NCBI GenBank assembly: GCA_903953055.1
Contig: CAJBIA010000008.1
Location: 19,791-83,790 of the forward strand
DNA from: an uncultured Methylophilaceae bacterium
GTDB lineage: Bacteria; Pseudomonadota; Gammaproteobacteria; Burkholderiales; Methylophilaceae
Direction: 5' to 3'
Length of the DNA: 64,000 nucleotides
Shown: one piece after another, positions 56,759 to 64,000 of the stretch
Layout: every line of letters begins with the position of its first letter
Position numbering within the stretch: position 1 is the first letter of the stretch
Notes under the pieces: model-generated
Told to the model about the DNA's origin: nothing
The model's database searches: none
What the model saw: only the letters and a program-made list of their open reading frames with translations
Made by a program: the position numbers and the translations under genes

Positions 56759-58549
56759 TTAAAATCCTAGTAAGCGAGCTGATTGGTAGAATATAAAACT
56801 GACACCCCATGCGAGTGATAATGACCATAAAATAGATACCCATGCAAAGAACCAACTCTTTGCCTCATTTTTTAATGTAATGATCGTTGATAAACAAGGC
56901 GTGTAAATAAGCGTAAATAGCATGAAGCTCATGCCTTGCACCCAGTCAAGCTTATGTGCCATTAGATGCATCAATGCGTCTCCCTGAAGACCGTATATAA
57001 CGGCTAGGGCACCGATAACAATTTCTTTGGCAACAAAACCAAAAATCAAGGCAATTGCTAGTTGGCTGTCAATCCCAATTGGGTTAAGTACAATTGAGAA
57101 CCAATCTCCGATTTGCCCTGCAAAAGTGGCGTTACTGGCTGGTGCTAAACCCATTGGAAAATGGGTTAATGCCCACACAAGTATCACCCCTATCGTGATG
57201 AATTTAGTCGCGCGACTTAAAAAGTACTTTACTTCATGCCATCCTCTTAGCCAAATTTGGCGAGTTGTTGGGAAACGATAAGGGGGTAACTCAAGGATAA
57301 ACGGTTCGTTATTTTTATATTGGTTTTTAAACAACATTGCGGTAATGAATATCGTTGAAAAACTGACCAAATAGAGCGCGAATAGGACTATCGGTGCTTA
57401 GCTCACAGTGAACAATGTTGCTGTCATGAATAAAAATACTTGAAGGCGCGCTGAACAAAGGGATAATGGGATGACCAGCATGGTAAGTAAGCGCATGTTT
57501 TTTGAGCGCATAACACGTGTTCCCATTAATGCTGGTACGTTACAACCGAATCCCATTAGCACCATCACAAACCCACGGCCATCTAGACCCATCTTAGCCA
57601 TTAAAGCGTCTACTAAGAAAGCAGCACGAGACAAGTATCCACTGTCTTCTACCATCGTCATAATGAGAAAGAATAGAACAATGATGGGGATAAAGGCCGC
57701 AACAGTTCCTAGACCATTATATATGCCGTCCAGCAAAAGACCGCTTAACCATGTTGGGGTGTGAAATAAAAGCGGTTCTAGGGCGTTGGTACGTAATAAA
57801 GTAAGAAGCCATGCAATTCCATCTTGCAATGGTTTCCCAACGTTAAAAATGAATTGAAATAATAAGTACATCGCTACAAAGAAAATTGGCAAGCCAAGCC
57901 ATGGATGCAGTAACAGTTTGTCGATGCGGCTTGTAAGATCATTGCCAAGCTGCATAGGCATTTGTACTGTTTCTTGAACAATAGATTCCATTTCGGCTTC
58001 AATATTTAAATTCTGCTGAAGCTGTTTATTGATATGTTCAGCGTCAATGTGCGTTTTACTATTTGATAGTAATGCTGCTGCAGTTTTGAGCGCCTCAGGG
58101 CAATTATCGCCGTATTTCGCGCTAATTTTTATGACAGGCATTCCCAGCTTGGCCGACATTACTTCTGCGTCGATTGAAATACCAGCTCGCTTCGCTTCAT
58201 CTGTCATGTTAAGTAATAACATGGATGGCAAGCCTAAGGCGCGAATTTGGATTGCCAATGAAAGCTGGCGATCAATTTGGGCGCTATTTGCCACGATGAT
58301 TACTAAGTTTAAAGTGTTATTGCTTAAGAAGTGCCGAACAACCTGTTCATCATCAGAATAACCATGGAGATCATACAACCCTGGTAAATCGATTATTTCA
58401 CCAATATGCCCCCCTACTAGCATTTTGGCGCTCATCAGATCAACTGTAATGCCAGGCCAATTACCAACGCGTGCCGAGGACCCGCTCAGTCTATTGAATA
58501 GTGTAGATTTGCCTGTATTTGGCATACCTAATAATGCAATACGCTTCAT
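56759..58549 (-). pseudogene. feoB: ferrous iron transporter B interrupted by an in-frame TAA at 57398-57400
   Basis: N-part GMPNTGKSTLFNRLSG G1 motif, ends ...SARLQVFLFMTATLFTVS*; reading continues in the same frame as APIVLFALYLVSFSTIFITAMLFKNQYKNNEPFILELPPYRFPTTRQIW to 56759. Confidence 0.75.
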
Positions 58550-58788
58550 AAAGCCTTTACTTGAATGCGGTTGGCTTCCGAACGTCTTAGGATGATGTCA
58601 GTACTTCCTATACGAACCTGAAGTGGGCCGTTAAAACTAGCACAACGAATCAACTCAATTTCTTTGCCTGCGCGAAATCCAAGCGCGGCTAAGCGATGGA
58701 AAAGTGAGTTGTCAGCATTAACCTTGCTAATAACGGCAGTTTCACCTGGTTTTAAGTTGTTAAGACTTTGTGATGCCAGTGGATTCAT
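58546..58788 (-). CDS. feoA: FeoA
   Basis: 80 aa SH3-like; LAALGFRAGKEIELIRCASFNGPLQVRIGSTDIILRRSEANRIQV; overlaps feoB start by 4 nt. Confidence 0.9.
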   Translation of the reverse strand: MNPLASQSLNNLKPGETAVISKVNADNSLFHRLAALGFRAGKEIELIRCASFNGPLQVRIGSTDIILRRSEANRIQVKAL

Positions 58789-58810
58789 TTATTGAATGAA
58801 TATTCTAAAT

Positions 58811-58829
58811 GATAATGATTCTTATTATC
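58811..58829. promoter_or_regulatory. putative Fur box upstream of feoAB
   Basis: GATAATGATTCTTATTATC matches GATAATGATAATCATTATC at 16 of 19 positions, 22 bp upstream of the feoA start. Confidence 0.8.
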
Positions 58830-58832
58830 TCA

Positions 58833-58863
58833 TAAAAAAAGGCCTGTGAGCAGGCCTTTTTTT
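58833..58863. terminator. intrinsic terminator downstream of the parvulin gene run
   Basis: AAAAAAAGGCCTG-TGAG-CAGGCCTTTTTTT. Confidence 0.85.
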
Positions 58864-58882
58864 ATCGATACGCTAAATAGGT

Positions 58883-59692
58883 CTACTTTTTGGCGGCTGT
58901 TTTTGTGTTATCAACAATTGTCGCTTTAGCACGTAAATCAGTTAGCATTTTTTCTAATTGACGTTGGCTCAATTGCTTTTGAAGACTCTCTTTGACTTTA
59001 TCATAAGGAGGAGCTTTCATTTCTCGCACATCATCAAGTTTAATAACATGCCAACCGAATTGTGTTTGCACTGGATCGCTGGTAATGTTGCCTTTTTGAA
59101 GTTTTGCAACCGCATCACCAAATGGTTTTACCATCCCACTTAACGAGAACCAACCTAAGTCTCCAGCCTTGTCTTTAGAACCAGGGTCTTTTGATTTTTC
59201 TTTGGCAATTTTTGAAAAATCCCCACCTTTATTTAATTGAGCAATTACATCCTTTGCTTCAGCCTCTGAGCCCAGTAAAATATGACGCGCGTTATATTCT
59301 TTATCCCCCAATTCCGTCTTGAATTTTTCGTAGGCAGCTTTAGTGTCAGCTTCGCTTACTGGATGATTCTTTAAGTAGTCTTGAATATAAACATTCACTA
59401 GCAACTCACGACGAGTAAGCTCTTCTTTTGCTATGTAATCTGGTTTTTTATCGATTCCAGATTTTTGAGCTTCTTGTATCACTAGTTCACTACTAATTAA
59501 TTTAGAAATAATCACATCATGAACATTGTCATCTACTTTCTGGCCATGGTCAGTTGCATCTTTAACAATGAAATCGAATAAAGATTGCTTGATTGGTTTG
59601 CCATTTACGGTGGCAACTGCATCACCTGCCATTGCTGGAGCGTTTAGAGTAAAGGCGGCAATTAATAAAAGGGTGATTCTAGAGATTCTCAT
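58883..59692 (-). CDS. exported parvulin-type peptidylprolyl isomerase
   Basis: YNARHILLGSEAEAKDVIAQLNKGGDFSKIAKEKSKDPGSKDKAGDLGWFS; signal peptide from 59692. Confidence 0.93.
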   Translation of the reverse strand: MRISRITLLLIAAFTLNAPAMAGDAVATVNGKPIKQSLFDFIVKDATDHGQKVDDNVHDVIISKLISSELVIQEAQKSGIDKKPDYIAKEELTRRELLVNVYIQDYLKNHPVSEADTKAAYEKFKTELGDKEYNARHILLGSEAEAKDVIAQLNKGGDFSKIAKEKSKDPGSKDKAGDLGWFSLSGMVKPFGDAVAKLQKGNITSDPVQTQFGWHVIKLDDVREMKAPPYDKVKESLQKQLSQRQLEKMLTDLRAKATIVDNTKTAAKK

Positions 59693-59750
59693 AAGGTCCT
59701 TAAGTGTTTTATTTGAGTTTGAAGTGATTGATTTGATAACATTATAGGGC

Positions 59751-60008
59751 TTATTCGTTACCCGCGATAGCGTGTATGCTAAGAGCATGGATGTGATTTT
59801 GCATTAAGTCATTCATTAATTGGTATATCAATCGATGGCGCATTATCTGAGATTTTCCATTAAATTCAGCACTGATAATTTTGACGGTGAAATGTCCACC
59901 GCCGCCATTGCCTGTATGGTTTGCATGTAAATTGCTGTCGTCTTGAATAGAGAGATGCGTGGGGGACAGTACTTGCAGTCTAATTTTAATTTGTTCAACT
60001 AAATCCAT
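59751..60008 (-). CDS. BolA family protein
   Basis: 85 aa; HFTVKIISAEFNGKSQIMRHRLIYQLMNDLMQNHIHALSIHAIA. Confidence 0.9.
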   Translation of the reverse strand: MDLVEQIKIRLQVLSPTHLSIQDDSNLHANHTGNGGGGHFTVKIISAEFNGKSQIMRHRLIYQLMNDLMQNHIHALSIHAIAGNE

Positions 60009-60014
60009 ATTTTT

Positions 60015-60317
60015 TTAAACTGGTAATGTTTTACGGAACGGTTTTACGTTAACGCTAGCATAAACGCCTGCACTGAAAAATGGATCGGCATTGGCCCAGT
60101 TCTTAGCTTCTTTAAGGCTTTCAAAGTTCGCGACGATTAAACTCCCTGTATATCCTGCGGGTCCGGGGTCTGCACTATCAATTGCTGGGAATGGCCCGGC
60201 CAATAATAAGCGACCTGCCTCCTGTAATGCAGTGAGTCTTTCTAAATGAGCCGGGCGATAGGCTAAACGCTTTTCCAGGCTATTAGGGGTATCTTCGGTT
60301 ACGATGCTGTACCACAT
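60015..60317 (-). CDS. yciI: YciI family protein
   Basis: [25 protein letters not shown]; adjacent to yciB. Confidence 0.92.
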   Translation of the reverse strand: MWYSIVTEDTPNSLEKRLAYRPAHLERLTALQEAGRLLLAGPFPAIDSADPGPAGYTGSLIVANFESLKEAKNWANADPFFSAGVYASVNVKPFRKTLPV

Positions 60318-60940
60318 TATGCTTTGTCCTCATGGATAATATATTTATTAATAGCAAAGCTTTGCCCAATGATGAAAATGAACATGAGGCCCATGGTGCC
60401 AAAAAGCTTAAAATTTGCCCAAGTGTCAATTGAATAATTGAAGGCAACAAATATATTAAGTGCGCCGAGGGCGCTAAAGAAAATAGCCCAAGCAACGTTA
60501 AGCTTTTCCCAAATGGCTTCTGGCAAGGAAATTTCTTTACCCATCATGTCTTTGATCAAATTCTTTTTTGTAAATATATTTGCGCCAATCAAGACTGTGG
60601 CAAATGTCCAATAAAGAAGTGTTGGCTTCCATTTGATAAAAGCATCATTTTGGAAGTAAAGCGTCATACCTCCCAACACAATTACTAATAAAGCACTTAG
60701 CCACAAACTCTTGTCTACTTTTTTATAATGAAGTTTTGCCCAGATTATTTGTATGATACTGCCGATGATCACAGCAATAGTGGCTAGCATGATGGGGACA
60801 AGGCTAGCTTTTACTGTTGTTAAAATGCCAATGCTTGTGAGTATTTTTCCTAGAATTAAACTGGCCCCAGCTGCTTTTTCCGCTACTTTAAGGGTGATAA
60901 AAAATAAGATAATGGGGAATAGGTCGAATAAAAACTTCAT
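60317..60940 (-). CDS. yciB: inner-membrane septation protein A (YciB)
   Basis: [23 protein letters not shown]-like [18 protein letters not shown]; multiple TM. Confidence 0.92.
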   Translation of the reverse strand: MKFLFDLFPIILFFITLKVAEKAAGASLILGKILTSIGILTTVKASLVPIMLATIAVIIGSIIQIIWAKLHYKKVDKSLWLSALLVIVLGGMTLYFQNDAFIKWKPTLLYWTFATVLIGANIFTKKNLIKDMMGKEISLPEAIWEKLNVAWAIFFSALGALNIFVAFNYSIDTWANFKLFGTMGLMFIFIIGQSFAINKYIIHEDKA

Positions 60941-61087
60941 TAACTGCTTTCAATAAATTTCAGCGGGCTTGAGCCCGCTTTAAGTGTCAGATAGACCCGT
61001 ATTTTGCTATGATGTGAGATTCCTGACAAGTCAACTTTTTTAGTTGTCTTTTATGGTTTCTATCACCTTACCTGAATTAATTAAATA

Positions 61088-61951
61088 ATGCGTTCGCTTA
61101 TTGATCTTCATTGTCATTCTACGGTTTCAGATGGCGTGCTCACGCCAACTGAAATAGTGAATCTTGCTGCCGAGAAAGGCATACGTGTATTGGCGTTGAC
61201 TGATCATGATGACGTGGATGGTTTGGCAACAGCAAGAGCAGTTGCAGAAAAACAAGGCATGCAATTTATAGATGGCGTTGAGATCTCGGTGACTTGGCGA
61301 CGCCGAACCCTCCATATTATTGGCTTAAAAATTGATCCTGAGCACCCCCCTTTAGTGAATGGACTTGCGAATATTAGATCTGGTCGACATACCCGTGCTG
61401 TTGGTATGGCAAAAGCTTTAGAAAAAATAGGCATTCATGGTGCTCTTGAGGGGGCTTATGAATATAGCAAAGGGAGTATTATTAGTCGAACACATTTCGC
61501 CCGTTATTTGATTGAAAAAGGCTATGCGAAAGATACCAAAGCTGTTTTTAAACATTATTTAGTAAAAGGAAAGCCTGGCTACTTTGAGCATCAATGGGCT
61601 AGTCTAGAAGATGCCATGGCTTGGATTATTGGTAGTGGGGGGGTCGCTGTCATTGCGCATCCTGGGCGCTATGAACTAGGAAGAGTGACAATGCTAGAGC
61701 TCATGCATGAATTTCGTTCCTTAGGAGGCTTAGCGATAGAAGTTGTGACTGGTAGTCATAGCGTTGATCAATATCAAGAATTTGCAAAAATGGCAAAACA
61801 GTTTGATTTGGCAGCTTCAATGGGTTCTGATTTCCATGGAAAAGGCCAAACTTATATTGAGATGGGACGCTTGCCTAGCTTACCTGAGAATTGTTTGCCT
61901 GTTTGGCATGACTGGCCTGAAGTAAAGAACATCGAATTAGAGGCTCATTAA
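61088..61951 (+). CDS. PHP-domain phosphoesterase (TrpH/RNase AM-like)
   Basis: DLHCHSTVSDGVLTPTEIV, LTDHDDVDG, GSDFHG. Confidence 0.92.
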   Translation: MRSLIDLHCHSTVSDGVLTPTEIVNLAAEKGIRVLALTDHDDVDGLATARAVAEKQGMQFIDGVEISVTWRRRTLHIIGLKIDPEHPPLVNGLANIRSGRHTRAVGMAKALEKIGIHGALEGAYEYSKGSIISRTHFARYLIEKGYAKDTKAVFKHYLVKGKPGYFEHQWASLEDAMAWIIGSGGVAVIAHPGRYELGRVTMLELMHEFRSLGGLAIEVVTGSHSVDQYQEFAKMAKQFDLAASMGSDFHGKGQTYIEMGRLPSLPENCLPVWHDWPEVKNIELEAH

Positions 61952-62581
61952 TTGTCTCAATACTTTTTAATTCATTCAGAGAACCCGCAGGCAAGATTAA
62001 TAAATCAGGCAGTGGATATTTTAAATAAAGGGGGCGTCATTGCTTACCCTACAGATTCTAGTTATGCGCTTGGCTGTGTGATCGGCAATAAGGAGGCGCA
62101 AACTCGTATTCGTTCTATTCGTGGTGTTGACGAGCATCATCATTTCACTTTGGTTTGTCGTAATTTAGCCGAATTGGCAACTTACGCACAGGTCGATAAT
62201 GTTCAGTTTCGGTTGTTAAAAGCTAATACGCCAGGACAATATACATTTGTTCTTAAAGCGACTCGTGAGGTGCCACGCAGATTGCAGCATCCTAAGCGAA
62301 GCACTCTAGGGTTGCGAGTGCCTGAGCATACAGTAACGCAAGCGTTATTGACTGAGCTCAATCAGCCTTTATTAAGTATGACCTTATCTTTGAAGGATGA
62401 CTCTGAGCCATTGCATGAAGCCTGGGAAATTCGTCAGCGCTTAGAGCATCAATTGGATTTGGTCATAGATGCTGGAACTTGCTCTGCTTTGCCAACAACA
62501 GTGATTGATTTGACGACGGACCAACCCCAATTAATTAGATATGGTTCCGGAGATTTGGCACCTTTTGGTTTGTCGGGGTAA
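61952..62581 (+). CDS. YciO/Sua5-family (threonylcarbamoyl-AMP synthase-like) protein, TTG start
   Basis: GGVIAYPTDSSYALGC, STLGLRVPEH; follows the PHP gene as in other proteobacteria. Confidence 0.88.
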   Translation: MSQYFLIHSENPQARLINQAVDILNKGGVIAYPTDSSYALGCVIGNKEAQTRIRSIRGVDEHHHFTLVCRNLAELATYAQVDNVQFRLLKANTPGQYTFVLKATREVPRRLQHPKRSTLGLRVPEHTVTQALLTELNQPLLSMTLSLKDDSEPLHEAWEIRQRLEHQLDLVIDAGTCSALPTTVIDLTTDQPQLIRYGSGDLAPFGLSG

Positions 62582-62609
62582 GAGTAACTCATTTATTTTA
62601 AGGATTAAA

Positions 62610-63245
62610 ATGGAATTAACCTATATACAAAAAATAGCCGTATACGCACTTCCAGTTATTTTTGCAATTACTGTTCATGAGGCTGCACATGGGTTTGCTG
62701 CACGTTTTTTTGGGGATATGACCGCCGACAGAGCTGGTCGTATTACTTTAAATCCAATAAAACACATTGACCCAGTAGGGACAATTTTATTGCCTGCGTT
62801 AACCCTACTTTTAGGGGGTATTTTATTTGGCTGGGCAAAACCAGTGCCCGTAGATTTTTCACGTTTGCGTAATCCAAAAAGAGACATGTTGTGGGTTGCA
62901 GCTGCCGGCCCAGCATCAAACTTTGTGATGGCTTTATTTTGGGCGTTTGTGATTAAGGTCTCAGTTGCTGCGCCTAGCGTTTATTCCGAACCTTTGGCTT
63001 TAATGGGGCAAGCTGGCGTGATGATTAATGTAGTTTTGATGGTGCTTAATTTACTGCCATTGCCGCCATTAGATGGCGGACGAATTGCGGTAAGCTTGCT
63101 TCCTAATCATTTGGCCTATAAGTACGCTCAAATTGAACGTTACGGCTTCATTATCTTAATTGGCTTGCTTGCGACAGGAATTCTTGGACGGATTATGGAT
63201 CCATTTATTAGCGCAGTGGTCCATTTTATCCGATTCATTTTTTAA
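62610..63245 (+). CDS. site-2 protease family (M50) membrane metalloprotease
   Basis: ITVHEAAHGFAARFFGD (HExxH-like), NLLPLPPLDGGRI; start at 62610. Confidence 0.93.
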   Translation: MELTYIQKIAVYALPVIFAITVHEAAHGFAARFFGDMTADRAGRITLNPIKHIDPVGTILLPALTLLLGGILFGWAKPVPVDFSRLRNPKRDMLWVAAAGPASNFVMALFWAFVIKVSVAAPSVYSEPLALMGQAGVMINVVLMVLNLLPLPPLDGGRIAVSLLPNHLAYKYAQIERYGFIILIGLLATGILGRIMDPFISAVVHFIRFIF

Positions 63246-63312
63246 TTTTTTAGGCGTGATTGCGTGCCTTTTCGTATAATAGATTCATCTTTATTCATGG
63301 CAATTGAACACT

Positions 63313-64000
63313 ATGGCAGTTGAGCGCGTTTTATCGGGTATGCGTCCTACGGGAAGCTTGCATCTTGGGCATTATCATGGGGTATTGAAGAATTGGGTTA
63401 AGCTCCAGCATGAACATGAGTGTTTATTTTTTGTAGCTGATTGGCACGCACTGACTACCCATTACGACACGCCTGAAATCATCGAAGAAAGCGTTTGGGA
63501 AATGGTGATTGATTGGATTGCAGCAGGAGTGGACCCGGCTAAAGCAACCATCTTTATTCAGTCTCGTGTTCCAGAACATGCGGAACTTCATACCTTGCTT
63601 TCAATGATTACCCCGCTAGGTTGGTTGGAGCGTGTTCCAACATATAAAGACCAACAAGAAAAACTTGCACAGAAAGATTTATCTACTTATGGATTTTTAG
63701 GGTATCCGTTGCTTCAAAGCGCCGATATTTTGATTTATAAAGCAACGCAAGTCCCTGTTGGCGAGGACCAGATACCGCATATTGAATTTACTCGAGAAAT
63801 TGCTCGACGATTCAACCATATATATGGCCGTGAAAAAGGCTTTGAAGAAAAGGCGGAAGCTGCCATTAAGAAACTAGGTAGTAAACGAGGTGGTTTGTAC
63901 GAAGAACTTCGCACCCGTTACCAAGAAAGCGGAGATGATGAAGCCCTTGAGTCAGCGCGTGCAATGATTGAAGAGCAGCAAGGGTTAAGTTTGGGCGACC
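63313..64000 (+). CDS. trpS: tryptophanyl-tRNA synthetase, 5' part
   Basis: Reads MAVERVLSGMRPTGSLHLGHYHGVLKNWVKLQHEHECLFFVADWHALTTHY, open to the window end. Confidence 0.95.
   Translation, partial: MAVERVLSGMRPTGSLHLGHYHGVLKNWVKLQHEHECLFFVADWHALTTHYDTPEIIEESVWEMVIDWIAAGVDPAKATIFIQSRVPEHAELHTLLSMITPLGWLERVPTYKDQQEKLAQKDLSTYGFLGYPLLQSADILIYKATQVPVGEDQIPHIEFTREIARRFNHIYGREKGFEEKAEAAIKKLGSKRGGLYEELRTRYQESGDDEALESARAMIEEQQGLSLGD

Noticed and set aside
60962-60979. Hairpin AGCGGGCT-TG-AGCCCGCT between divergent yciB and the PHP gene
   Set aside because: No T-run and a 2-nt loop; could be an operator or chance, not enough to call a feature.

Overview
The window (about 40% GC) looks like a chromosomal segment from a methylotrophic betaproteobacterium of the Methylophilaceae / OM43 / 'Ca. 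Methylopumilus' type. That assignment is an inference from the mxaRSACKL genes, zwf-gnd-pgl, the bpt-aat pair and the overall gene order. Most of it is densely packed core genome: pyrG-kdsA-eno-ftsB, fabA-fabB, hom-thrC, thyA-folA, decarboxylase/dcd, zwf-gnd/pgl, apbC/metG, tyrA-aroA-cmk-rpsA-ihfB-lapA-lapB-pyrF, purL, serB, sucCD, nadE-glnB, feoAB, and yciB-yciI-bolA-parvulin. I saw no rRNA, tRNA, CRISPR array, prophage or transposase. The points most worth a second look are: (i) a monoheme cytochrome plus flavocytochrome c sulfide dehydrogenase module with two uncharacterised exported proteins, packed behind purL; (ii) a ribosomal protein S1 that appears to lack the sixth S1 domain; (iii) feoB interrupted by one in-frame TAA while its Fur box is kept; (iv) an mxaRSACKL cluster with no adjacent mxaFJGI; (v) a partial hydrolase/aminotransferase/HAD-phosphatase cluster at the left edge; (vi) an HMA-MauE fusion; (vii) an orphan double-hairpin terminator region upstream of pyrG that may be a small RNA. 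I did not find a clear-cut new defence or mobile system.
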